Made by a program: the position numbers and the translations under genes
Shown: positions 25,868 through 35,153 of the stretch, piece after piece
Position numbering within the stretch: the stretch's first letter is position 1
How the letters are laid out: each line of letters starts with the position of its first letter
Assembly (NCBI GenBank): GCA_005502925.1
Contig: SCPD01000012.1
Coordinates: 124,001 to 188,000 of the forward strand
DNA length: 64,000 bases
Origin: Rhizobiales bacterium Y(2018)
GTDB taxonomy: Bacteria; Pseudomonadota; Alphaproteobacteria; Rhizobiales; Aestuariivirgaceae
Reading direction: 5' to 3'
The notes under the pieces: generated by a model
Told to the model about the DNA's origin: nothing
The model's input: only the letters and a program-made list of their open reading frames with translations
Database searches by the model: none

Positions 25868-25892
25868 AAGCGCGCCGTCAAGCGGCGCGCTT
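25868..25892 (-). terminator. Terminator hairpin downstream of the 60-residue protein gene at 25921
   Basis: A perfect ten-pair stem AAGCGCGCCG / CGGCGCGCTT has a five-base loop. On the minus strand it is followed by GTGTTTTAG, 28 bases after the stop codon of the gene at 25921-26103. Confidence 0.65.
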
Positions 25893-25920
25893 CGGTCTCA
25901 CGACGATAGAGAATGAGCGG

Positions 25921-26103
25921 TCAGCTCATATGCGGGGATTGAATCGTCGTCAGGGCTGATTGGATGCGGCGCCAATTGGCGGCGGCTTCATTGTCGCCTT
26001 TCGCCTCGCAGGCCGTGGCGCGCTGCGCGGCTTCGAGAACCGCCCGTTCGCCGCGTACTTCATGGAGCTGGCGTGCATAATCCAGGATTTCGAGAGCTTG
26101 CAT
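25921..26103 (-). CDS. Small 60-residue protein, paralogue of the one at 25455-25637
   Basis: Starts MQALEILDYARQLHEVRG and ends ALTTIQSPHMS. It aligns end to end with its neighbour with one small gap, matching at ARQL, EA, C, G, WR and Q-AL. The SD GGAG is six bases before the ATG at 26103; the longer open frame upstream has no ribosome site. Length, spacing and orientation suggest a tandem duplication followed by divergence and by insertion of a palindromic repeat. The function is unknown. Confidence 0.7.
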   Translation of the reverse strand: MQALEILDYARQLHEVRGERAVLEAAQRATACEAKGDNEAAANWRRIQSALTTIQSPHMS

Positions 26104-26182
26104 ATGCTTCTCCGTATGATGCGCCGTCCCTGGAGCGAGGGAGAGGATCACGGTGAAATGCGCGCAGAATGTGGCAGAGGCG

Positions 26183-26665
26183 CTATTTTTTCGGGATTCC
26201 GATGCGATGACCAACCTGCGGTGGGATGGGCAACGAGGCATGCGCATCGCGCATCGCCTTGATGTTGGCGAGCACGTCAGGCGGGAAGGGCGCGGTCTTG
26301 CGTGTCATCATATCTACATGGATGATGATGAGCTCGCTGGTCGCGGCAATGAAGCCTTCGCCCACATGGCGCATCTGCTCGAAATAGTGGATGCGCTTGG
26401 CGTCATAGTCGAGGAACTGGACGTCGACGGTGACAGAATCACCGGCATGGATCTCGCGCAGATAGGTGATATGCGCCTCGAGCGTGAAGAATGAGCCATT
26501 CGTCCGCTTCACATAGTCCGCGCCCAGGCCTATGGCATCAAAGGCCTCATCGCCCGCCCGGTCGAACAGGACGTTGTAATAGGCCATGTTGAGATGGCCG
26601 TTATAGTCGGTCCATTGGTCCTCGACGGGGTGGGGGGAGCTTACGAAAGGGGCAGGGAAGGCCAT
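26183..26665 (-). CDS. Acyl-CoA thioesterase (4-hydroxybenzoyl-CoA thioesterase family)
   Basis: A 160-residue hot-dog-fold protein. The signature VEDQWTDYNGHLNMAYYNVLFDRAGDEAF has the catalytic Asp-x-x-G-H-x-N pattern of the 4HBT/YbgC family. It hydrolyses acyl-CoA thioesters in the cytoplasm; the chain specificity is unknown. The frame remains open far upstream into the divergent dehydrogenase gene, but the family start and GGAAAAG before the ATG favour 26665. It ends about 80 bases before the small gene at 26103. Confidence 0.9.
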   Translation of the reverse strand: MAFPAPFVSSPHPVEDQWTDYNGHLNMAYYNVLFDRAGDEAFDAIGLGADYVKRTNGSFFTLEAHITYLREIHAGDSVTVDVQFLDYDAKRIHYFEQMRHVGEGFIAATSELIIIHVDMMTRKTAPFPPDVLANIKAMRDAHASLPIPPQVGHRIGIPKK

Positions 26666-26734
26666 CGTCTTTTCCGTGAATCTTGTTAGTTTCCGGGGCC
26701 GGAACCGATAGCAGACACTCACGACGGATAACAG

Positions 26735-28117
26735 ATGATCAGGAACAGCACGACCCAGGCGGTAGCGGAGATCAAGGAGGCGCTGGGTGACCGGCTCTCC
26801 ACGGCGCCGGCGGTCCGCGAACAGCATGGCAAGGACCAGACCTGGGCTCCGGGAGCACCGCCCGACGCGGTGGCCTTCGTCCGCTCCACCGAAGAGGTGC
26901 AGCGCATCGTGTCGATCTGCGCTCGGCTCGAGACACCGGTCATCGCCTATGGCACCGGCACCTCGCTCGAAGGCCACTTCACCGCCCCCTTCGGCGGCAT
27001 CTCGGTCGATCTTTCGGCGATGAATCAGGTGCTGGAGGTCAATGCCGAGGATCTCGACGCCAGGGTCCAGGCGGGTGTGACCCGCAAGGCGCTCAACGTC
27101 CATTTGCGCGACAAGGGGCTGTTCTTTCCGATCGATCCGGGGGCAGATGCCAGTATCGGCGGCATGGCGGCGACGCGCGCCTCGGGCACCAATGCGGTGC
27201 GTTATGGCACGATGCGCGAGAATGTCCTCAATCTCACCGCGGTCATGGCCAATGGCGAGGTGGTCAAGACCGCCAACCGGGCCAAGAAGTCCTCCGCCGG
27301 CTATGACCTGACCCGCCTGCTGGTCGGTTCCGAGGGGACCCTCGGCATCATCACCGAGGTGGGGGTGAGGCTCTATGGCATCCCCGAATCGATCGCCGCC
27401 GGCGTCTGCCCGTTTCCCTCGATCGATGCGGCCTGCCAGGCGGTGATCCAGACGATCCAGCTCGGCATACCGGTGGCGCGCATCGAGCTCGTCGATGAAG
27501 AGCATGTGAAGGCCTTCAACGCCTATTCCAAGATCGACCTCAAAGTGGCGCCGACCCTGTTTTTGGAGTTCCACGGAACCGAGGCCGGCACCGCGGAGCA
27601 GTCACAGCTCTTCGGGGCGATCGCCGAGGAAATGGGGGGCGGCCCGTTCACCTGGGAAACCAAGGAGGAGGACCGCCAGCGGCTGTGGCAGGCGCGCCAT
27701 GACGCCTTCTGGGCGACCAGATCGCTGATGCCGGGCAAGGAGGCCTTCGCCACCGATGTCTGCGTGCCGATATCGCGGCTCGCCGAATGCGTGAACGAGA
27801 CCCAGGCCGATCTCAAGGCCAGCGGCCTCTATGGGCCCATCGTCGGCCATGTCGGTGACGGTAATTTCCACGTGGTGCTCTATTGCGACCGCGCCGATGC
27901 CGATGAAGTGAAGCGGGTGAAGGGCCTCTATGAGCGGCTCATCCGGCGGGCCATCGCCATGGAGGGAACCTGCACCGGCGAGCACGGCGTGGGCCGGGGC
28001 AAGATGGCCTTTCTCGAGCTCGAGCACGGCGTGCAAGGCGTGGCGCTGATGCGGCAGATCAAACAGGCGCTCGACCCCAAGAATATCCTTAACCCCGGCA
28101 AGATAGTCGCCTTATGA
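26735..28117 (+). CDS. FAD-binding oxidase, D-lactate / glycolate dehydrogenase type (GlcD family)
   Basis: 460 residues of the PCMH/VAO flavoprotein fold. The N-terminal FAD-binding domain shows VIAYGTGTSLEGHFTAPFGG and PGADASIGGMAATRASGTNAVRYG, then VGSEGTLGIITEVG. The C-terminal FAD-oxidase domain ends with the lactate-dehydrogenase signature GTCTGEHGVGRGKM and LDPKNILNPGKI. It most resembles D-lactate dehydrogenase (cytochrome), oxidising 2-hydroxy acids and passing electrons to the respiratory chain. No iron-sulfur partner gene (glcE/glcF) is adjacent, which favours a D-lactate role over glycolate oxidase. It is divergent from the thioesterase. Confidence 0.93.
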   Translation: MIRNSTTQAVAEIKEALGDRLSTAPAVREQHGKDQTWAPGAPPDAVAFVRSTEEVQRIVSICARLETPVIAYGTGTSLEGHFTAPFGGISVDLSAMNQVLEVNAEDLDARVQAGVTRKALNVHLRDKGLFFPIDPGADASIGGMAATRASGTNAVRYGTMRENVLNLTAVMANGEVVKTANRAKKSSAGYDLTRLLVGSEGTLGIITEVGVRLYGIPESIAAGVCPFPSIDAACQAVIQTIQLGIPVARIELVDEEHVKAFNAYSKIDLKVAPTLFLEFHGTEAGTAEQSQLFGAIAEEMGGGPFTWETKEEDRQRLWQARHDAFWATRSLMPGKEAFATDVCVPISRLAECVNETQADLKASGLYGPIVGHVGDGNFHVVLYCDRADADEVKRVKGLYERLIRRAIAMEGTCTGEHGVGRGKMAFLELEHGVQGVALMRQIKQALDPKNILNPGKIVAL

Positions 28118-28171
28118 TCGCCCTGTCCGTGTGCCATCCGTTGGGCAGCGACAGGTTGGACCAATAACGGT

Positions 28172-31100
28172 ATGAAGCTCTGGAAATCGCCCGTTCTCTA
28201 TTTCGGGATCGCCCTTATCCTGGCGGTGGCGGCGGCTTTCGTCGCGCCTTTCGTCATCGACTGGGGCAGCTACCGGACGGCGATCGAGAATTACGGCAGC
28301 AAGGTGACCGGCCGCCAGGTGACGGTGGCGGGCGACATATCAGGCCGGCTGTTCCCGTGGCCCAAGCTCACCATCCACGATGTGAAAGTGGCCAATCCGG
28401 CGGGTGCCGCCATGCCGGACTTTGTCACCGCAGAAGAAGTGGAGGTCCGCATGACGCTGGCGGGCCTGCTCGGCGGCGAGATCCGGGTCGAGACGATCGA
28501 CGTCATCCGGCCGGTCATCGCTTTCGAGCGCCTGGCCACTGGTCAAGGCAGCTGGCATCTCAAATCACAGGCCGCCGCGAGTGACTTCCGGCTTCTCGAC
28601 CGGATCAGGCTCGATCAAATCAGCGTGACCGACGGCACAGTCCATCTCATCGACAACCGGCGTTCCGGCAAGGCTACGATCACGCATGTCAATGCGACGC
28701 TGGCGGCGCAGAGTTTCGCCGGCCCGTGGCGCTTACGCGGCATGGCCGCCTATCGCGACCGGCCCATCGAGCTGGCGGTCAATACCGGCATCTGGACGCA
28801 AGACACGCCGTTCAAATTCGGCTTCCGCATCGGCTCGGCCGACGGCTCGGGGCTCGTCTATCAATTCGACGGCGTCAATGACGGCAATCACGTGACCGGC
28901 GGCCTGCGCATCCAGCCGGCGGCGAGCGTCGATGGGCGCAGCGACGCCGAGGGCCAGCTCCGGCCGCTGGTGATGACCGCGCAAGTGACGTCCGATTTCG
29001 ACACAGTGGCGCTCGACAAGATCGAGATTTCGCCGCGCGAGGCGAATGCCGAAGGCGCCAATCTGCTCACCGGCGGCGCCGAGATCGCGCTCGGCGCCAA
29101 TGTATCGCTGAAGACCGATCTGCGGGCGACTCGCTTCGATCTCGACCAGGTCGCCGGCGCCAAGGCGAAGAACCTGCTGCGCGAAGGGGGCGGGCTGGCG
29201 CTCCTCGAAAACACGCTCAGCCTGATGCCGGATGATGTCGATATCGACGCCACGCTCGGCGTGACCTCGCTGGTGGTCGGCGGTGAAGCGCTCGATAGCG
29301 CCAAGCTCGCCTTCGCGGTCAATCAGGACGCGATCAGGATCAAGGAATTGTCGGCCGGCATGCCCGGCCAGGCGCGTGGCCTGTTCACCGGTACTTTCGT
29401 GGTCACCGACAGCGGTCCGCAACTGGCAGGCGACCTCGCGGGCGAGGCCGGAAGCTTGCGCGATTTCGTGTCCTGGGTTTGGCCCGAAGGACGCAGCGAC
29501 ATCGCCCGAATCTGGACCGGCAGCCGCGGACGCTTCAAGCTGCAGACCCGTTTCGATGCCACTTATGGGCAGCTCCGGCTGCAGGATCTCAAATATCAGA
29601 TCGATGAATCACAAGGCAGCGGCGGATTGACCATCGGCTTCGGCGACCGGCCGGCGCTCGATATCAGGCTCGATGCCAGCGCCGTCGACATCGACAGCTT
29701 CGTGCCCAATGGCCTAGGCAGCGGCAGCTGGCTCGGCACTGCCGACCTCCTGGCGCAATGGGCGGTGGGGCACGATCTGCGCCTCACGCTGCAATCGGGC
29801 GAGACGCAGCTCAATGGCGTCAATGCCCGCGACGTCGCCATCGATATTGCGGCGATCAACGGCAATATCGATCTCAAGACGGTCGAGATCGGCAATGTCG
29901 GCGAGGCGCGGCTCGAGATCACCGGCCTGTTGGCGCCGACGCCCAAGGGCCATCAGGGCTCGATCTCGACCGGGGTCACGGCGCAAGACCCGCGCAGCCT
30001 GCTGCAGCTTTTGGGACTTCTGCCCAAGAACGAAAACCCGGTATGGGCCGAGGCGCTAGGCCAGACCGATCTCACCATCACCACCGATCTCAAGCCCGAT
30101 GAGGAGGGGCAGTCGGCCAATTTCCGGGTTGCCGGCAAGAGCGGCGATCTCGACATCGAGGCGACGCTGGCGGCCGCCGGGCAGGGCGATCTGCTGGCGA
30201 GCGAGATCAGCGCCGATTTCAACTTGCGCAGCGCCACCGGCGCCGGCCTCCTGAAGCTCGTGGGGTGGCGGCCGGTAGCGGTGCCGCAGGGCACCGCCAA
30301 GCTCGCGGGCACGCTGACCGGCTCGCTCGCCAATGGCCTCGTCGCCGATTTCAAGGCCGATGCGTTTGGCGCCAAGGGCCAGTTCCAGGGCAAGTTCCTG
30401 CGCCGGGACAACGTGCTGACCGGCACCGGCCGAGCCGGGCTTTTCGCCGAACGGCCGAACGACCTGTTCACCGCCGCGGGGATCAGCAACTATGCCGGCG
30501 GCGCGCTTTCGGTCGAATCCGACGTCGAAGTGGCGCTGCCCCGGGTCGTCTTCCCCAGCGCGCAAGGTTTCCTCGCCGGCGCACCGATCTCCGGCACGCT
30601 CAGCTTTGAGGGCGGCAACCGGATCAAGGGTGAGTTTTCGACCGGCGCCGTCTCCTTCAGCCGCCTGTTCGACCTTGCCTTCATGCCCTGGGACGGGCGG
30701 CCGCTCGATATCGAGCTACCTTTCGCGCCCGAGCCGCCGCGCGGCTTCACCGGCGAATTGTGGATCAAGCCGGCGGCGCTCGAGATCGCCCAGGGGCTGA
30801 CGGTCAAGGAAACCCAGATCGGCATCAGCGCCACGCCTGAGGAAGTGCGTCTCGCCGCCTTCGGCAAGAGCGAGCTCGGCGGCGATGTCGCGATCGAGAT
30901 CGGCGCCCGGCCGCAAGGCGGCGGCAAGGCGCTCGACGGCCGCCTGGTGATGCCGATCGATCTCGGCCGCAGTCTCAAGGATCAGACCGGCAAGCCAGTC
31001 GCCAAGGGGCTCGCCAAATTGTCGGTGAAAGTGTCGGGTGCCGGGCGCACACCAGGCGCGGTGCTGGCGAGCCTTCAGGGCTCGGGCAGCTATGACATTT

Positions 31101-32032
31101 CGGGGCTCGAGGTCGCCAATATCGACCCGGAGCGCTTCGTCGAGCTCGTGCGCGATGCGACGACCGGCGATGAGCTCAAGGCCGCTTTCACCGCGTTGTC
31201 GGGCGGCGGTGTGCTCGCCTTCGGCGACGCCAAGGGCATCCTGAAGATCACCGACGGGACGGTGACGATGCCAGCTTCGGCTCAGAGCTCGGCGGTGGCG
31301 GAGACCAGGCTCGAGCCCAAGATCGATCTGCCCGACGGCCGGCTCGACGCCAATCTGCAGGTCAAGCTCAAGGCGCTTCAGGACGAGCCGCATTTCGGCG
31401 TCACCTATAGTGGCAGGCCCGATGCGCTGGCCCGCTTCGTCGATGTCGCGGCGCTCGAATCCAAGCTCGGCTTCGGCGTGGTGGAGCGCACGCTGAAAGA
31501 GCTCGAGAGGCTGCAGGCCGAGCAGCAGAAGCTGATGGAAGAGGAAGAGAGGCAGCGGCGCGAGGATGAGGCGCGGCTCGATGCCTATAATGAACAGAGG
31601 CGCGAGATGCAGCGTCGTCAGAAGGAGCTGCGTGTCCATCGCGAGATGCAGGCGCGCCAGCCTGTCGTCGTCGAGGAAAGTCCCCCGGACGGCGGTCAGG
31701 CCAAAGCGGCGGTACCGCCGGCGCTCGAGCCTGCTCCGTCGGTCGAGCCGGCGCCTTCGGCTGACGACAAGGCGCGGGCTGCCAGCAACGACCCCACCGA
31801 GATGCAGCCGCTGCTGCCCGATACGGGCGATGACGCCGTCTTCGGACCGCCACCACCGCCCAAGCCCAAGCCGCAACCGCAGGTGAAACGCCAGCAACCG
31901 CCGGCGAAGACCCAAGCGCGCAGCGATCCGGGCGCGCCGCTCGTCCTGGTGCCGCCGCAGAAGCGGGCGCAGGAGCCGCCGCCCAAGGACAATCGGTCGT
32001 TCTTCGATCGCCTGTTCGGACGCAAGCCGTAA
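28172..32032 (+). CDS. AsmA family protein, very long, with Pro-rich C terminus
   Basis: 1286 residues. An N-terminal transmembrane anchor (VLYFGIALILAVAAAFVAPFVI) leads into the AsmA domain (DWGSYRTAIENYGSKVTGRQVTVAGDI). A very long beta-rich periplasmic body follows, with an AsmA_2 part near the end (GSGSYDISGLEVANIDPERFVEL). From about residue 1105 the character changes to a charged coiled coil (ERLQAEQQKLMEEEERQRREDE) and then Pro-rich linkers (PPPPKPKPQPQ), ending FFDRLFGRKP. AsmA/TamB proteins bridge the envelope and are linked to phospholipid transport and outer-membrane assembly. It starts 54 bases after the dehydrogenase stop; no terminator is seen between them. Confidence 0.92.
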   Translation: MKLWKSPVLYFGIALILAVAAAFVAPFVIDWGSYRTAIENYGSKVTGRQVTVAGDISGRLFPWPKLTIHDVKVANPAGAAMPDFVTAEEVEVRMTLAGLLGGEIRVETIDVIRPVIAFERLATGQGSWHLKSQAAASDFRLLDRIRLDQISVTDGTVHLIDNRRSGKATITHVNATLAAQSFAGPWRLRGMAAYRDRPIELAVNTGIWTQDTPFKFGFRIGSADGSGLVYQFDGVNDGNHVTGGLRIQPAASVDGRSDAEGQLRPLVMTAQVTSDFDTVALDKIEISPREANAEGANLLTGGAEIALGANVSLKTDLRATRFDLDQVAGAKAKNLLREGGGLALLENTLSLMPDDVDIDATLGVTSLVVGGEALDSAKLAFAVNQDAIRIKELSAGMPGQARGLFTGTFVVTDSGPQLAGDLAGEAGSLRDFVSWVWPEGRSDIARIWTGSRGRFKLQTRFDATYGQLRLQDLKYQIDESQGSGGLTIGFGDRPALDIRLDASAVDIDSFVPNGLGSGSWLGTADLLAQWAVGHDLRLTLQSGETQLNGVNARDVAIDIAAINGNIDLKTVEIGNVGEARLEITGLLAPTPKGHQGSISTGVTAQDPRSLLQLLGLLPKNENPVWAEALGQTDLTITTDLKPDEEGQSANFRVAGKSGDLDIEATLAAAGQGDLLASEISADFNLRSATGAGLLKLVGWRPVAVPQGTAKLAGTLTGSLANGLVADFKADAFGAKGQFQGKFLRRDNVLTGTGRAGLFAERPNDLFTAAGISNYAGGALSVESDVEVALPRVVFPSAQGFLAGAPISGTLSFEGGNRIKGEFSTGAVSFSRLFDLAFMPWDGRPLDIELPFAPEPPRGFTGELWIKPAALEIAQGLTVKETQIGISATPEEVRLAAFGKSELGGDVAIEIGARPQGGGKALDGRLVMPIDLGRSLKDQTGKPVAKGLAKLSVKVSGAGRTPGAVLASLQGSGSYDISGLEVANIDPERFVELVRDATTGDELKAAFTALSGGGVLAFGDAKGILKITDGTVTMPASAQSSAVAETRLEPKIDLPDGRLDANLQVKLKALQDEPHFGVTYSGRPDALARFVDVAALESKLGFGVVERTLKELERLQAEQQKLMEEEERQRREDEARLDAYNEQRREMQRRQKELRVHREMQARQPVVVEESPPDGGQAKAAVPPALEPAPSVEPAPSADDKARAASNDPTEMQPLLPDTGDDAVFGPPPPPKPKPQPQVKRQQPPAKTQARSDPGAPLVLVPPQKRAQEPPPKDNRSFFDRLFGRKP

Positions 32033-32240
32033 AACCAACCATCGATTGTTGCATTTGTGCAATAGCATATGGCGTCTCGCTTTACGCTTGACGATGTCGT
32101 AGTGGCGGTGTGAACATGCTTGGTGAGCAAACTCTTCGCGGTAACCAACCGCATCATCGTGCTGCGCCGGGCGTCATCGCCGGGGCGAGGCGGATCGCCG
32201 AGACCAGCCGTGATGAGGTCGTAAAGCTGATGATCGGCGG

Positions 32241-32465
32241 CTAAGGCTGCTCTGAAGCCCGCGTTACCCGCTTCAACACCCAGACACGCAACGCGCTCGA
32301 CAGATTGCGGTCGCCGCGAGTGCGGTCGATCTCGCCGACCAGTGTGGCCAGGGACTTGTGCTCCGCCTGCGCGGCGGCCTTGAGAATGGTCCAGAATTCA
32401 GGCTCGAGCGAGAGCGAGGTGCGATGCCCGGAAATGGTGAGCGAGCGCTTGAAGTCTTTGGGCAT
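32241..32465 (-). CDS. Ribbon-helix-helix domain protein
   Basis: 74 residues. The N-terminal RSLTISGHRTSLSLEPEFW followed by LKAAAQAEHKSLATLVGEID is the ribbon-helix-helix-4 pattern of small alphaproteobacterial DNA-binding-like proteins. The start overlaps the stop of the DUF4169 gene (TGATG), so the two are translationally coupled. It is the last gene of the fumC unit. The target is unknown. Confidence 0.88.
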   Translation of the reverse strand: MPKDFKRSLTISGHRTSLSLEPEFWTILKAAAQAEHKSLATLVGEIDRTRGDRNLSSALRVWVLKRVTRASEQP

Positions 32466-32641
32466 CAGGGCTCGCGCTTGTGGCCGTCGATGTGACGCTC
32501 GGCGCGGGCGTCTTCCGCTTCATCGCGCTTACGCTCCGTCTTGGGGCGGCCGAAGCGGCGACGGTTTTCCGCCGCCTTCTGCTCCTCTTCGGCGCGCGCC
32601 ACACGCTTGCGATGACGCTTGAGATTGACGATCTCGCTCAT
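32465..32641 (-). CDS. DUF4169 family small basic protein
   Basis: 58 residues, very rich in Arg, Lys and Glu: it begins MSEIVNLKRHRKRVARAEEE and has the conserved FGRPKTERKRD core of DUF4169. It was found by reading the gap between fumC and the ribbon-helix-helix gene; it starts eight bases after the fumC stop and overlaps the next start by one base. The fumC, DUF4169, ribbon-helix-helix order recurs in Hyphomicrobiales. The role is unknown; the composition suggests nucleic-acid or protein binding. Confidence 0.88.
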   Translation of the reverse strand: MSEIVNLKRHRKRVARAEEEQKAAENRRRFGRPKTERKRDEAEDARAERHIDGHKREP

Positions 32642-32648
32642 GCCGCCT

Positions 32649-34040
32649 TCACTTGGGGCCGAGCATGTCTTCCGGCCGCACGATGCGGTCGAAATCCTCG
32701 GCCGTCACATATTTGAGACGCAACGCTTCCTCGCGCAAGGTGGTGCCGCGCTTATGCGCCGTCTTGGCGATCTCGGCCGCCTTGTCATAGCCGATCTTGG
32801 GCGCGAGCGCGGTGACGAGCATCAGGGAGCGGTCGAGGGCCGCCTTGATGTTGTCTTCCCGCGCGACGATGCCGGTCACGCAGTGATCGGTGAAGCTCAC
32901 CGCCGCATCGGCGAGGAGGCGCACCGACTGAAGGAAGTTATAGGCCATCACCGGGTTGAAGACATTGAGCTCGAAGTGGCCCTGGCTGTCGGCGAAGGTG
33001 AGGGTGGCGTTGTTGCCGAAGACCTGGGTGCAGACCATGGTGAGCGCTTCGCACTGGGTCGGATTGACCTTGCCCGGCATGATCGAGGAGCCGGGTTCAT
33101 TCTCGGGCAGCGAGAGCTCGCCGAGGCCTGAACGGGGACCCGAGCCCAGGAAACGGATGTCATTGGCGATCTTGAACAGCGAAGCGGCCACCGTGTTGAT
33201 TGCGCCGTGGCTCATCACCATCGCGTCATGGGCGGCGAGCGCCTCGAACTTGTTGGGCGCGGTGGTGAAGGGCAGGCCGGTGATGGCGGCGATACGTTTG
33301 GCGACCTTCTTGTCGAAACCCTTCGGCGCGTTGAGGCCGGTGCCGACGGCGGTGCCACCTTGCGCCAGCTCCATCAGCGCCGGCATGGTCTCGACGATGC
33401 GGGTGATGCCGTTCTGGACCTGCGTGGCGTAGCCCGAGAACTCCTGGCCGAGAGTGAGCGGTGTCGCGTCCTGGGTGTGGGTGCGGCCGATCTTGATGAT
33501 CTTCGCCCACTGCTTCGACTTCTTGGCGAGCGCCCGCTGCAGGTGATGCAGCGCCGGTAGGAGATCGTGGTGGATCTGCTCGGCGCAGGCGATATGCATC
33601 GCGGTCGGATAGGTGTCGTTCGACGACTGGCTCATATTGACATGGTCGTTCGGATGCACCGGCGACTTCGAGCCCATGACGCCGCCCATCATCTCGATGG
33701 CGCGGTTGGAGATCACCTCATTGGCGTTCATGTTGGACTGGGTGCCGGAGCCGGTCTGCCAGACGGCGAGGGGGAAGTGGTCGTCGAGCTGGCCATCGAT
33801 GACTTCCTGGGCGGCGGCCACGATGGCCTTGCCGACCTTCCGGTCGAGCTTGCCCAGCGACATGTTCACTTCCGCCGCGGCCTGCTTGACGATGCCCAGC
33901 GCCCGGATGACCGGCTTCGGCTGCTTCTCCCAGCCGATCTTGAAATTGCCGAGCGAGCGCTCCGCCTGCGCCCCCCAATAACGGTCGGCCCTCACCTGAA
34001 TGGGGCCAAAAGTATCGGTTTCGGTGCGGGTCTTGGTCAT
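32649..34040 (-). CDS. fumC: Fumarate hydratase, class II
   Basis: 463 residues of the oxygen-stable, iron-free fumarase of the TCA cycle, converting fumarate to malate as a tetramer. The fumarase/aspartase signature [11 protein letters not shown] is intact. The active-site His region [17 protein letters not shown] and the [17 protein letters not shown] stretch are also present. The length is normal. Transcription would run on into the DUF4169 and ribbon-helix-helix genes. Confidence 0.97.
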   Translation of the reverse strand: MTKTRTETDTFGPIQVRADRYWGAQAERSLGNFKIGWEKQPKPVIRALGIVKQAAAEVNMSLGKLDRKVGKAIVAAAQEVIDGQLDDHFPLAVWQTGSGTQSNMNANEVISNRAIEMMGGVMGSKSPVHPNDHVNMSQSSNDTYPTAMHIACAEQIHHDLLPALHHLQRALAKKSKQWAKIIKIGRTHTQDATPLTLGQEFSGYATQVQNGITRIVETMPALMELAQGGTAVGTGLNAPKGFDKKVAKRIAAITGLPFTTAPNKFEALAAHDAMVMSHGAINTVAASLFKIANDIRFLGSGPRSGLGELSLPENEPGSSIMPGKVNPTQCEALTMVCTQVFGNNATLTFADSQGHFELNVFNPVMAYNFLQSVRLLADAAVSFTDHCVTGIVAREDNIKAALDRSLMLVTALAPKIGYDKAAEIAKTAHKRGTTLREEALRLKYVTAEDFDRIVRPEDMLGPK

Positions 34041-34205
34041 CTGGTCCTGCCTTCATGGAAGTGAGCGCCTGGGCCGGCGCCCGGTCGGGTAAGTCGGGCG
34101 CGGTCTAGCATGGCCGGCGGGTGGCTGCTAGATCGCGGTGTCGCCTCACTGGCCCGCGACCTGAAAGGGTCAGCATATCTCTTCACATCGGAATGACCGA
34201 TACGC

Positions 34206-35135
34206 CTAAAGCTGATCCTTCCAGATCGGATTGCTCCAGGCGCGTTTGCCGCCTTGATCGATGATGGCGACGCGGAACCATGGGCTCTGCTTGGTGAGGA
34301 GCCAGCCCCGCTCGAGCTTGCGCAGATCGAGCGTTGCCTCGGTGATCGAGCGTCCGAGGCGCTGCACGGTGCGCGAATGGCCGCAGACGACCGCTATGGT
34401 GTCGACCGGCGAGGTGGTGACGTGAAGCTCCGGTCCCTCGATCGAGATATCGTGGATGAGCGGGCCCTGGCTCGAATAGTACTGGCCGTTCTTCAGAGCG
34501 GCGAGCAGCAGATCGGGATCATTGGCCTCGGCCTTCACCTGCACCCAGCCGCCGAAATGATCGGGATGGCGGAAATGCGCGTCGTCGGTGGCGAAGGCGG
34601 TGAGCCTTTTCCCTTCGGTGAGCAACTGGTCGAGCAGATAGAAGCCGTCGCCGCGGTCGCATTCGATGGCGCAGCCGTGATTGTAGATCTCGACCGCGTG
34701 GGCGACGTCGAGAGCGCGGCCGTCCTCGATGGTGAGCTGCGACCAGGCCGGATGGGCGATGCCGATGAAGGCGCCCGCTTCAGCGGCGCGGCGCGCCACC
34801 TGCACACCGGTCTCCTCGGGAGCACAGGGCGCAAAATCGAGCGGCATGCCCGCCGCCACAATATGCCAGAGCTCGCCCGCCGAGGTCTGGGGGGCGTGCA
34901 GCTCCGAGCCGATGATGGTGGTGAAGCTGTTGGACCGGAAGGCGCGGGTGTCGGCGACCGGCCAGTTGAAGTGATCGATGAAGTGGTCCGACAGCATCAT
35001 GAAATCGTAGCCCGCATCCTTATAGGCCTGGACAACCTTTGCGGGCTCGAGCACGCCGTCGGACAGTGTGGAATGAGTGTGCAGATTGCCGCGCCAGAAC
35101 CGGCCGGAGAGCGAGAAGGGCGGGAGATGAGGCAT
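34206..35135 (-). CDS. PHP-domain metal-dependent hydrolase (CehA/McbA-like)
   Basis: 309 residues. The PHP domain opens with RGNLHTHSTLSDG (metal His pair) and continues with YDFMMLSDHF and GIAHPAWSQL, then FATDDAHF near residue 190. The order H-x-H, D-H, H, D-D-x-H matches polymerase-and-histidinol-phosphatase enzymes. The C-terminal part is beta-rich (SSQGPLIHDISIEGPELHV). It probably cleaves a phosphate or carbamate ester in the cytoplasm; the substrate is unknown. It lies 18 bases downstream of kup on the same strand. Confidence 0.88.
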   Translation of the reverse strand: MPHLPPFSLSGRFWRGNLHTHSTLSDGVLEPAKVVQAYKDAGYDFMMLSDHFIDHFNWPVADTRAFRSNSFTTIIGSELHAPQTSAGELWHIVAAGMPLDFAPCAPEETGVQVARRAAEAGAFIGIAHPAWSQLTIEDGRALDVAHAVEIYNHGCAIECDRGDGFYLLDQLLTEGKRLTAFATDDAHFRHPDHFGGWVQVKAEANDPDLLLAALKNGQYYSSQGPLIHDISIEGPELHVTTSPVDTIAVVCGHSRTVQRLGRSITEATLDLRKLERGWLLTKQSPWFRVAIIDQGGKRAWSNPIWKDQL

Positions 35136-35153
35136 CGTTTTCTCTGAGGTTGA

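Noticed and set aside
26183-27574. A 463-residue protein made of the thioesterase plus a long N-terminal extension
   Set aside because: The extension is antisense to the FAD dehydrogenase gene and without domains. The thioesterase is complete from 26665.
32116-32244. A 42-codon frame starting MLGEQTLRGNQ between the AsmA gene and the ribbon-helix-helix gene, and a GTG frame in another phase there
   Set aside because: Neither has a good ribosome site or known relatives, and the two compete for the same DNA. It may be a relic; there is not enough evidence to call a gene.
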